Source: Vitreimonas flagellata (GTDB lineage Bacteria > Pseudomonadota > Alphaproteobacteria > Caulobacterales > Aquidulcibacteraceae). From it: 64,000 nt of DNA. The position numbers and the translations under genes are program-made. Below, in pieces: positions 34,218 through 40,744 of this stretch (its first letter is position 1; each line of letters begins with the position of its first letter). Below the pieces are notes generated by a model. That model made no database searches. It saw only the letters and a list, made by a program, of their open reading frames with translations, and was not told the origin of the DNA. The stretch covers positions 1 to 64,000 of the forward strand of contig NZ_SBJL01000003.1 in the NCBI RefSeq assembly GCF_004634425.1, in the 5' to 3' direction.

Positions 34218-34242
34218 AACGCGCACCCTCAGTTCAGGTTTC
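34218..34242 (-). promoter_or_regulatory. Near-consensus EcfG promoter before the entericidin-like gene
   Basis: The minus strand shows GAAAC at 34238-34242 and CGTT at 34218-34221 with a 16-bp spacer, one mismatch from GGAAC-N16-CGTT. It overlaps the last codons of phyR and reads toward the entericidin-like gene. It is weaker than the four exact matches in this window. Confidence 0.45.
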
Positions 34243-35023
34243 CGGTGCTCTCGAAAAAGAGAGCTTGGCTGACCGCCGCGCGCACCATGTCCGGCGAGTA
34301 CGGCTTGGTGATCAAGAACGTCGGCTCCGGGCGCTCGCCGGTGAGCAGGCGATCGGGGAATGCGGTGATGAAAATCACCGGCACTTCGAACGACGCAAGA
34401 ATATCCTTCACCGCGTCGATGCCCGACGAACCATCGGCCAATTGAATGTCGGCCAGCACCAGATCCGGACGTTCGCGCTTCGCGGTGGCGACAGCGCCTG
34501 ACGCCGTCGATTCAACGCCGCACACATTGTGGCCTGCCGCCGTCACGAGGTCGCTCAAGTCCATCGCGATCACGGCTTCATCTTCGATGATCAGAATCCG
34601 CGCCTTGGTTTGGCGATCGAGAGCGTCATACGCATCGTCCAACAAAGCAGCGACTTCATCGGACGACCGACCAAGAATTTCACTCGTCTCTTGCGGTGTG
34701 AAATTTTCCAGTGTCGTCAACAGCAGCGCTTGGCGACTGAGCGGCGCCAAGGCCTTCAAACGCTCTTGCGCCTTGCGTGCGCCAAACGACATCTCTTCTG
34801 ACCCGCCATTGAGCTCCACGTTCGCGCTTTCCCATATGCGATGGAAAACCTTGTAGAGGCCGGCGCGCGGCTCCAAATGGCGCGGGAATTCCTCGGGCCG
34901 CGCGACAATTGCTTCCAAAGAAGCCGCCACGAACGCGTCTCCGCTGTCCTGCGCACCCGTCAGCGCACGAGCATAGCGGCGCAGAAGCGGCAGGTGAGGC
35001 GCGATTTCTCGGGCTAGCGACAT
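34229..35023 (-). CDS. phyR: PhyR, anti-anti-sigma response regulator of the general stress response
   Basis: PhyR has an N-terminal sigma-like domain (residues 1-135; LLRRYARALTGAQDSGDAFV, LSRQALLLTTLENFTPQETS) and a C-terminal receiver (ILIIEDEAVIAMDLSDLV; phospho-Asp in LVLADIQLADG; Lys in LITKPYSPD). When phosphorylated it binds NepR and frees the sigma factor EcfG. The 264-residue length is normal. Start 35023 follows AAGGGG and matches PhyR N-termini; an open frame to 35149 reads through the promoter. It is divergent from nepR-ecfG, sharing a region with two back-to-back EcfG promoters. Confidence 0.96.
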   Translation of the reverse strand: MSLAREIAPHLPLLRRYARALTGAQDSGDAFVAASLEAIVARPEEFPRHLEPRAGLYKVFHRIWESANVELNGGSEEMSFGARKAQERLKALAPLSRQALLLTTLENFTPQETSEILGRSSDEVAALLDDAYDALDRQTKARILIIEDEAVIAMDLSDLVTAAGHNVCGVESTASGAVATAKRERPDLVLADIQLADGSSGIDAVKDILASFEVPVIFITAFPDRLLTGERPEPTFLITKPYSPDMVRAAVSQALFFESTGNLN

Positions 35024-35107
35024 ATATGACCCCTTGTTTTGATTGGAGAAATTGCGCTCTGCAGGCTCTGTACGCATGGACTTCTCCCATCCCGTTGAGA
35101 TGGTGAA

Positions 35108-35132
35108 AACGTCGGGGCTGAAAAAAAGTTCC
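35108..35132 (-). promoter_or_regulatory. EcfG-dependent promoter of phyR
   Basis: On the minus strand GGAAC (35128-35132), a 16-bp spacer and CGTT (35108-35111) give an exact match to the alphaproteobacterial general-stress sigma consensus GGAAC-N16/17-CGTT. It reads into phyR 85 bp downstream. Its -35 element is only 8 bp from that of the divergent nepR promoter. Confidence 0.88.
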
Positions 35133-35140
35133 GCGCGCCC

Positions 35141-35165
35141 GGAACTCATTTTTACATGTGGCGTT
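35141..35165 (+). promoter_or_regulatory. EcfG-dependent promoter of nepR-ecfG
   Basis: GGAAC (35141-35145), a 16-bp spacer and CGTT (35162-35165) match the general-stress sigma consensus exactly and read toward nepR. This provides the positive autoregulation known for ecfG operons. Together with the phyR promoter it forms GTTCC-N8-GGAAC, with two -35 elements facing away from each other. Confidence 0.9.
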
Positions 35166-35230
35166 GTTCGCCACAGTCAGCCCCAAATAGGGGTGGCGTT
35201 GAATTGGTTCTGCGGGGGCTTGGTCACAAG

Positions 35231-35455
35231 ATGGCGCGGAAAGAAGACGAAATGGACGCACAGGTGAACAACAAACCTCACGCGCCCGGTACGCCTGATC
35301 AGGGTAAATCACCCTCCAAATCATCGGCGGCCACCAAGGCGCTCATCACTCGAAATCTGAAGCTGGCTTATGGCGAAGTCGCGGCTGAGCCGACGCCGCA
35401 ACGCTTTCTCGATCTCCTGAACGCCATCGACAGTGGCGAGGAGAAGAAATCGTGA
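35231..35455 (+). CDS. nepR: NepR anti-sigma factor
   Basis: The 74-residue protein carries the NepR core near its C-terminus: ITRNLKLAYGEVAAEPTPQR followed by FLDLLNAID, two helices that clamp EcfG or PhyR. The N-terminal half is polar and disordered, typical of the family. The ATG at 35252 (MDAQ) is an alternative start; neither has a strong ribosome site. The stop overlaps the ecfG GTG start by 4 bp (GTGA), coupling anti-sigma and sigma synthesis. Confidence 0.93.
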   Translation: MARKEDEMDAQVNNKPHAPGTPDQGKSPSKSSAATKALITRNLKLAYGEVAAEPTPQRFLDLLNAIDSGEEKKS

Positions 35456-36000
35456 GTGCGGCGCCGCAAGCTTTCAAAGCGGAGCTCATCGAGCTTCTGC
35501 CCAGCCTGCGCGCGTTTGCGCGTTCGCTGACGCATAACCCCGCCCAAGCCGACGATCTCGTGCAAGACACGCTGGTCAAGGCGCTGGCGAATGTTGAACG
35601 CTTCGAGCCAGGCACAAACCTGCGCGCTTGGCTCTTCACCATTCTGCGCAACCATTATTATTCGCAGCTACGCAAGCTGAAGCGCGAAGTCGAAGATGCT
35701 GACGGCAAGTTCGCCGGCCGTATCGCGGTTCGTCCCGAACAGGATGGCTCGGTCGATCTCGAAGACTTCAAGGTCGCGTTCGCGCAATTGGCGCCTGATC
35801 ACCGCGAAGTGTTGACGCTCGTCGGCGCCTCGGGCTGCTCTTACGAAGAGGCCGCGCAAATCTGCGGCTGCGCCGTGGGCACGATCAAGAGCCGCGTGAA
35901 CCGCGCGCGCAAAAAGCTCGCCGACATGCTTGGCCTGGACGACGAGGGCCAACCGATCCCTAGTGAAGGACGGTTGATTCAGGATACAGCGCGCGTGTGA
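35452..36000 (+). CDS. ecfG: EcfG-type ECF sigma factor (general stress response)
   Basis: The 182-residue sigma factor has region 2 (LPSLRAFARSLTHNPAQADD, LVQDTLVKALANVERFEPGT, NLRAWLFTILRNHYYSQLRK) and region 4 (LAPDHREVLTLVGASGCSYE, EAAQICGCAVGTIKSRVNRA). These match the ECF15/EcfG group controlled by NepR-PhyR. It starts at GTG 35452 overlapping nepR, and its stop overlaps the kinase GTG start. It should direct RNA polymerase to GGAAC-N16/17-CGTT promoters, of which several lie in this window. Confidence 0.96.
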   Translation: MSAAPQAFKAELIELLPSLRAFARSLTHNPAQADDLVQDTLVKALANVERFEPGTNLRAWLFTILRNHYYSQLRKLKREVEDADGKFAGRIAVRPEQDGSVDLEDFKVAFAQLAPDHREVLTLVGASGCSYEEAAQICGCAVGTIKSRVNRARKKLADMLGLDDEGQPIPSEGRLIQDTARV

Positions 36001-37703
36001 AAACGCCCGAAGAACGACGATTTAGCTTCTGGCCCCGCGCATTGTCTCTCAAGTCAATGCGCGGGCGCATGGCGTTGCTGCTTGGCCTCGCCATGCTGCC
36101 GGCTGGCGCGATCGCCATGCAGGTCGGTCTGAACGCCGTTAACGCGCGCGAAGCGGCATACGAAGAAACGCTTGGGCGGCGCGCGCTGCAATCGATCAAC
36201 GTTGAACGCGGCGCAATAGACGAGGTGCGCGAGCTGTTGCGCGTGCTCGCCACCACGCCGTCGCTGCAAGAAATAGAGACCGGCGATTGCCGGCGTTGGC
36301 TTGGCGATGTGGCGGATCGGTACCCTTACGTCGCCTCAATCGTAATGTCTGACAATGAACGGCGCGTCCTGTGCAGCGTGCCAGCCGTGCAAGTCGGCTA
36401 CCAATCGCCGGAAACACCGCTGCGCCAGCGCGCTCAGGTGCGCGACGCGTTCACGATTGGCTATATTCAGAGCGGCCCACTTAGCGGCGGCGGGCCGATC
36501 CTTGCGGCGTTCGAGCCCGTGCGCGACGGCCAAACACGTATCGGCTTCATCGGCGCCTCGATCCGCGTCGAACAATTGCGCACGCTGCTGGATCGCAGCC
36601 GGCAGCTGGACAGCGCCCGCTCCGCGATTGTCGATGGCGACGGCAGGGTGATCGCGCAATCGTCGCCGCGCGAGACGGAAGCCGTCGGTTTCCCAACCAC
36701 TGAGCAAATCCGCAATCTGCTCGGACCCGATCCCGTGTTTGTCGAGGTGGAGAATGGCTCCGCCGTCATCGTGCCGCTGCATGCGCCGGATTTGTACGCG
36801 GTGATGTCATGGGCGCCAGAGCGGCCGACTTGGCAGCGTTGGCTGGCGCTCGCACTCACTCTGATCGCGCCGATCGTGATCTGGGCGCTGGCGGTCGCGG
36901 CCGGTTGGTTCGCGATCGAAGTGTTCGTGGCGCGGCCGTTGTCCACGCTTGAAACCGCCGCCCGTGGCTTTGCGCGTGGCGAGGATGTGGTCGATTCGCC
37001 CGCATTGCGCAGCGCCCCGGAGGAGATTCGCTCTCTGCGGCGCACGCTCGCGGCGATGGCCAAAACCTTGCGCGGCCGTGAACAGAGGCTCGTGGAAGCG
37101 CTCGCTGAAGAGCGCGCGCTGCTGCGCGAAGTGCATCATCGCGTGAAGAACAACCTGCAAATGGTCGCGAGCTTGCTCAATATCCAAGCGCGCAGCGCTC
37201 GCGACGACAGCGAAGCATGGGGTTTGGCGCGCGCGCATGACCGTGTTCAGCTGCTCGCGTTGGTGCACCAGAAGATCTATTCCTCCGGCGAAGTGCGTGA
37301 GCTCCGCTTGGACGAACTCGCGGCGGAAATTGCGCGCCAGCTGCTGCAATCGCGCGGCAATGCGGCCAAGGACATTAATCTGGTCATGCATCTCGATGAA
37401 GCACGCGCTGACGTTGATCGCGCCGTGCCGCTCACCTTCCTGATCGGGGAGGGTGTTTCGATGGCGCTCGACGCCTTGGCTGACGCCGGACCAGTGGAGC
37501 TGCGCCTGTTCGTGCATCAGGATGCAGACGGCGCAACGCGCTTTGCGATCGATTCCGATATCGACGCCGAACGCGCCGGCGCGCCTGGCCCGGGCGCGCG
37601 CCTGATCGATGCGTTCGCACGGCAGCTTGGCGCGATTGTCGGTCGTGACGCCGAGCGACCCTTCATGCACTGGGTCTGTGTCCCGCCAGGCCCGTCCGTC
37701 TAG
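35997..37703 (+). CDS. Membrane HWE/HisKA_2-type histidine kinase (PhyK-like)
   Basis: The 568-residue kinase has a first membrane helix (MALLLGLAMLPAGAIAMQVG), a periplasmic sensory domain of about 250 residues (dCache-like), a second helix (LALALTLIAPIVIWALAVAA), a HAMP linker and a HisKA_2 phospho-acceptor site (LREVHHRVKNNLQMVASLL). A degenerate ATPase domain closes it. This class phosphorylates PhyR. It is translationally coupled to ecfG (GTGA). The C-terminal ATP-binding motifs are weak (LIGEGVSMALDALADAG instead of NALKH-type), which is worth noting. The stimulus is unknown. Confidence 0.9.
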   Translation: MKTPEERRFSFWPRALSLKSMRGRMALLLGLAMLPAGAIAMQVGLNAVNAREAAYEETLGRRALQSINVERGAIDEVRELLRVLATTPSLQEIETGDCRRWLGDVADRYPYVASIVMSDNERRVLCSVPAVQVGYQSPETPLRQRAQVRDAFTIGYIQSGPLSGGGPILAAFEPVRDGQTRIGFIGASIRVEQLRTLLDRSRQLDSARSAIVDGDGRVIAQSSPRETEAVGFPTTEQIRNLLGPDPVFVEVENGSAVIVPLHAPDLYAVMSWAPERPTWQRWLALALTLIAPIVIWALAVAAGWFAIEVFVARPLSTLETAARGFARGEDVVDSPALRSAPEEIRSLRRTLAAMAKTLRGREQRLVEALAEERALLREVHHRVKNNLQMVASLLNIQARSARDDSEAWGLARAHDRVQLLALVHQKIYSSGEVRELRLDELAAEIARQLLQSRGNAAKDINLVMHLDEARADVDRAVPLTFLIGEGVSMALDALADAGPVELRLFVHQDADGATRFAIDSDIDAERAGAPGPGARLIDAFARQLGAIVGRDAERPFMHWVCVPPGPSV

Positions 37704-37715
37704 GATACAACGCAC

Positions 37716-37746
37716 AAAAACTCGGGGCCGCGTGAGCGACCCCGAG
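37716..37746 (-). terminator. Intrinsic terminator after the DUF883-like gene
   Basis: On the minus strand CTCGGGG (37740-37746) pairs with CCCCGAG (37721-37727) over a 12-nt loop, followed by TTTTT (A-run 37716-37720). It lies 27 bp beyond the stop of the minus-strand gene at 37773 and also just past the end of the plus-strand kinase gene. Confidence 0.85.
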
Positions 37747-37772
37747 CGTGCGTCCCACAATTTCAGCGCGCG

Positions 37773-38105
37773 TTAGTGGCGGCGGGCTGACAGCACCAAA
37801 CCAAGCAGAAGGCCGGCGCCAACAGCAATGCCTACAGAGGCGCCCGGATGCTCGCGCACCTTGTCGCCGACGTAAGCTGCGCTTTCGCTGGCGCGGGCCT
37901 TCAAAGAACCGCGCATCTTCTGCAAGCGCGCGCCGGTGTGCTTGACCTCGTCGCGCGCCGCTTTGCTGGCGGCGTCAGCCAGGCGACCCACGTCCTTACG
38001 CAGTTCCGAGAAATCTTCCATTACGTCGTTCGCGCGGGCGCGGACGGCGTCGCGCGCGGCGCCATTGCGCTTGCTGCGAGCGACGGTCTCGAACGCTTGT
38101 GCCAT
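37773..38105 (-). CDS. DUF883/YqjD-ElaB-like membrane-anchored stress protein
   Basis: The 110-residue protein is a long amphipathic helix (DVMEDFSELRKDVGRLADAA, LQKMRGSLKARASESAAYV). One C-terminal glycine-zipper membrane helix (ASVGIAVGAGLLLGLVLSA) and a basic tail follow. E. coli YqjD/ElaB proteins of this kind anchor ribosomes to the membrane in stationary phase. GGAGA precedes the ATG. A GGAAC-N16-TGTT element (minus strand, about 38158-38182) suggests EcfG control with one mismatch. It is divergent from the DUF1328 gene. Confidence 0.85.
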   Translation of the reverse strand: MAQAFETVARSKRNGAARDAVRARANDVMEDFSELRKDVGRLADAASKAARDEVKHTGARLQKMRGSLKARASESAAYVGDKVREHPGASVGIAVGAGLLLGLVLSARRH

Positions 38106-38198
38106 GTTCGTCTCCTTCGTGTTGCATGAGCGCGGCCTATGCTGCCGCAGCTGTGTTTAAACACGTGTTGCAGTGCGAAGTTCCCGACGCAAATGCGT

Positions 38199-38224
38199 GG
38201 AACACGCGGCAAATGGCGCACGTT
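38199..38224 (+). promoter_or_regulatory. EcfG-dependent promoter of the DUF1328-PGDYG-sodB genes
   Basis: GGAAC (38199-38203), a 17-bp spacer and CGTT (38221-38224) match the general-stress consensus exactly, 36 bp before the DUF1328 start. The three genes downstream are co-directional with short gaps, so one promoter may serve all. Confidence 0.85.
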
Positions 38225-38259
38225 CCTGTCAGAGCCTCATGCATCGACGGAGAGACAAC

Positions 38260-38433
38260 ATGCTGAGTTGGGCGCTGATCTTTTTCATTCTCGCTTTGGT
38301 CGCCGGCTACCTCGGCTTCGCCGGTCTCGCCGGTATGGCCGCGAGCATCGCGCAGATCTTGTTCTGGGTTTTCCTTATTGTGCTTGTGGTTGGTTTCGTC
38401 ATTCGAGCGCTGCGCGGCCAATCGGTGACGTGA
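38260..38433 (+). CDS. DUF1328 (YtjA-like) small membrane protein, copy 1
   Basis: This 57-residue protein is nearly all membrane helix: [20 protein letters not shown] and [20 protein letters not shown], the DUF1328 pattern (E. coli YtjA). Function is unknown, but the family is widely stress-induced. AGAGA lies upstream of the ATG and an exact EcfG promoter at 38199. A closely similar second copy lies at 39586, on the far side of sodB. Confidence 0.92.
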   Translation: MLSWALIFFILALVAGYLGFAGLAGMAASIAQILFWVFLIVLVVGFVIRALRGQSVT

Positions 38434-38434
38434 C

Positions 38435-38881
38435 ATGAACCTCGTTGAATTCGTCATCGGCGCGCGGCCGCTTTGGCACATCGACGAGCCGCCGCAGAAT
38501 GTGAAATGGCGCCAAGCGCGGCCGAAGCCCACAAACCCAGTAAGGGCTTGGCGCGCAGAAGGCGACACGCGCGTCGAAACCGAAGGCGGTGTGCTTGTGG
38601 CGCGTGGTGGTGCGGACTACATCGTCCAATACGAGGATGGCGCGCGTGCCGTGGTGCGCGACGATATCTTCCAGCGCACCTACACATCCATAGGCGGCGG
38701 CGTGTTCAAGAAGCGCACGGACATCGTGCTCAATTACTTCGTGTTGGATCGCGACGCTGTCGTTGAAACACTCGAAGGCGAGCAACACGCCAAGCGCGGC
38801 GATTGGGTGATGGAGGGCGTGGCCGGCGAATTATGGCCGGTGCCGCGCGCTAAAGCGCGGGAGAAGTACGAACGCATTTGA
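38435..38881 (+). CDS. PGDYG-domain-like protein
   Basis: The 148-residue soluble protein has an N-terminal part with WHIDEPPQNVKWRQARP. A C-terminal GDWVMEGVAGELWPV resembles the PGDYG family signature (GDyGvxGvxGExWPv), whose members are small cytosolic proteins of unknown function. It starts 1 bp after the DUF1328 stop and ends 15 bp before sodB, so it probably shares the EcfG-driven transcript. Duplicated hydrophilic segments DDIFQRTYTSIGGGVFKKRT lie in the middle. No catalytic motif is recognised. Confidence 0.7.
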   Translation: MNLVEFVIGARPLWHIDEPPQNVKWRQARPKPTNPVRAWRAEGDTRVETEGGVLVARGGADYIVQYEDGARAVVRDDIFQRTYTSIGGGVFKKRTDIVLNYFVLDRDAVVETLEGEQHAKRGDWVMEGVAGELWPVPRAKAREKYERI

Positions 38882-38896
38882 AGGAGTGCATGGCCG

Positions 38897-39529
38897 ATGT
38901 TTAACCTCCCCCCGTTGCCGTATGAACCAACGGCGCTCGAACCCCATATGTCGAAAGAGACGCTCGCGTTTCACCACGGCAAACACCACGCCGCTTACAT
39001 CAAGAACATGAACGCAGCGCTCGCCGAGCGCGCCGATGCGCCGAAGACGGTGGAAGGTGTGGTTCAACTCGCCGTGCGCGAGGGTAACAAGAAGCTCTTC
39101 AACAACGCCGCGCAAACCTGGAATCATGGCTTCTTCTGGCAAAGCATGACGCCCACGCCGCAGGGCGATCCACAAGGCGATCTGAAGCTTGCGATCGAGA
39201 AAGCGTTCGGCTCGCTCACCGCTTTCCGTGAGCAATTCGTCGCCCAAGGCGTCGGCCACTTCGCGTCGGGCTGGGTCTGGCTTGTCAGCGACAAATCGGG
39301 CGCGGTGAAGCTCGTCGACCTGCACGACGCTGATACGCCGATCACCGAAATCGGCACAACGCCGCTTCTCGTCTGCGACGTGTGGGAGCACGCCTATTAC
39401 ATCGATTATCGCAACGAGCGCCCGAAATTCGTGACGGCCTTCATCGAGAAGCTCGCCAATTGGCGCTTCGCCGAAGCGCAATACGACGCCGCGCGCAAAG
39501 GCGAAGACGGTTGGCAATTTCCGACCTAG
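38897..39529 (+). CDS. sodB: Iron superoxide dismutase
   Basis: SodB dismutates superoxide in the cytosol. The 210-residue protein has the metal ligands in [12 protein letters not shown] (His26), WNHGFFWQ and [11 protein letters not shown]. The AQTWNH motif carries the Gln typical of iron-type enzymes, distinguishing it from manganese SOD. It follows the PGDYG-like gene by 15 bp and is presumably part of the general-stress transcript from 38199. A separate EcfG promoter for the next gene begins one base after its stop. Confidence 0.96.
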   Translation: MFNLPPLPYEPTALEPHMSKETLAFHHGKHHAAYIKNMNAALAERADAPKTVEGVVQLAVREGNKKLFNNAAQTWNHGFFWQSMTPTPQGDPQGDLKLAIEKAFGSLTAFREQFVAQGVGHFASGWVWLVSDKSGAVKLVDLHDADTPITEIGTTPLLVCDVWEHAYYIDYRNERPKFVTAFIEKLANWRFAEAQYDAARKGEDGWQFPT

Positions 39530-39554
39530 GGAACCGGCGCCCAGCCTCAGCGTT
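39530..39554 (+). promoter_or_regulatory. EcfG-dependent promoter of the second DUF1328 gene
   Basis: GGAAC (39530-39534), a 16-bp spacer and CGTT (39551-39554) match the general-stress consensus exactly. It starts at the base after the sodB stop and lies 32 bp before the downstream ATG. Confidence 0.85.
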
Positions 39555-39585
39555 TGTTCAGCATCTCAATCTGGAGGACGACCAC

Positions 39586-39750
39586 ATGCTCAGCTGGGCG
39601 CTTATTTTCTTCGTTGTTGCGATTATCGCAGCGGTCTTCGGCTTTGGCGGCATCGCGTCCGCGTCGGCCGGCATCGCGCAAATTCTGTTCTTCCTCTTCC
39701 TTGTTCTGTTCGTCGTGTCGCTCATCATGGGCATGGCGCGTCGAGGGTGA
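39586..39750 (+). CDS. DUF1328 (YtjA-like) small membrane protein, copy 2
   Basis: This 54-residue protein has two membrane helices ([20 protein letters not shown] and [20 protein letters not shown]) and is a clear paralogue of the 57-residue protein at 38260. GGAGG lies 8 nt before the ATG. It has its own exact EcfG promoter. It ends 2 bp from the convergent LysR gene. Confidence 0.92.
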   Translation: MLSWALIFFVVAIIAAVFGFGGIASASAGIAQILFFLFLVLFVVSLIMGMARRG

Positions 39751-39752
39751 CG

Positions 39753-40649
39753 CTAACGACCGGCGCGCGGTTTGGGCGGCATAAGCTCCGCCCGCCGCGC
39801 CGCCACGGTCTCGCGCAACCAGCGATGCACAGCTTTGGTCCGCGCATTTTCGACGACGTCTCGGTGGGTGCCGAGCCACCACCGCCGCGTTAGCCGCACA
39901 GACGGCAGCACACGCTTCAAGCTCGATCCAACAAGAAAACACGGCAGCACGCCAATGCCCCCCGCATTGGCGATAATTTCGTGTTGCGCGCGGATCGATG
40001 AGCTCGAAAGCTTCGGTTGCAAGTTTGGTGCGATCGCTTCGAGATAGCGCAGCTCTTCCGCATACAAGAGATCGTCCATGTAGCCGACAATGTCGTGCTC
40101 TTGCAGCTCCTGCGCGCTCTCGGGCGTGCCGCGTCGTTTCAGATACGCGGCCGATGCATAGAGCCCCAAATGATAATCGGTCAGCGGCTCCACCACCAAG
40201 CGCGCGCCCTTCGGCTCCGCCAAAGCCACGACGACATCGACCTCGCGCTTGGTTGGCGAAAGAAAACTCGGTTGCGCGGCCAACTCAATCCGCAGCGTTG
40301 GGTACGCCGCATGCAAAGCGGGTAGCGCTGGCGCCAGGATGGCCGTGCCGAACCCCTCCGACGCGCTGATCCGCACCGTGCCGCCGACGACATTGGATTC
40401 CGCGGCGTGCGACACCGCCTCCATCGCCGCCTCGGCTTCTGTCGCCGCCGCCAACAAGCGCGCCCCGGCGGCCGTCAGCTGAATCCCGCTCGGCGAGCGC
40501 ACGAACAAAGTCGATTTCAGCGCCGTCTCCAGCCGCGCCAGCCGTCGACCGACTGTCGCCGCGTCGATCCCAAGCCGCTGCGCCGCACCTGCCAGCGTGC
40601 CGGCCCGGGTCGCGGCCAGGAAAAGCCTGAGATCGTCCCAATCGTACAT
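39753..40649 (-). CDS. LysR-family regulator divergent from mmsA
   Basis: The 298-residue protein has an N-terminal winged HTH (YDWDDLRLFLAATRAGTLAG, AAQRLGIDAATVGRRLARLE) and a LysR substrate-binding domain (GTVRISASEGFGTAILAPAL). It is transcribed away from mmsA with a 95-bp gap. By the usual LysR arrangement it is expected to control the valine/propionate-type degradation genes mmsA to mmsB. An inverted repeat TGCAA-N16-TTGCA at 40671-40696 is its likely site (inference). Confidence 0.92.
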   Translation of the reverse strand: MYDWDDLRLFLAATRAGTLAGAAQRLGIDAATVGRRLARLETALKSTLFVRSPSGIQLTAAGARLLAAATEAEAAMEAVSHAAESNVVGGTVRISASEGFGTAILAPALPALHAAYPTLRIELAAQPSFLSPTKREVDVVVALAEPKGARLVVEPLTDYHLGLYASAAYLKRRGTPESAQELQEHDIVGYMDDLLYAEELRYLEAIAPNLQPKLSSSSIRAQHEIIANAGGIGVLPCFLVGSSLKRVLPSVRLTRRWWLGTHRDVVENARTKAVHRWLRETVAARRAELMPPKPRAGR

Positions 40650-40670
40650 AGCGCCCGCGCACCATCATCC

Positions 40671-40696
40671 TGCAAAAACGCATTACCAGTATTGCA
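40671..40696. promoter_or_regulatory. Candidate LysR-binding inverted repeat upstream of mmsA
   Basis: TGCAA (40671-40675) and TTGCA (40692-40696) form a perfect inverted repeat in the 95-bp LysR/mmsA intergenic region, 22 bp from the LysR start and 48 bp before mmsA. The arm spacing is wider than the classic T-N11-A box, so confidence is low. Confidence 0.35.
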
Positions 40697-40744
40697 CGAT
40701 TAGGCGTATGGGAAGCCGACAAGCTCAAAGCGAGGAAACGCCCC

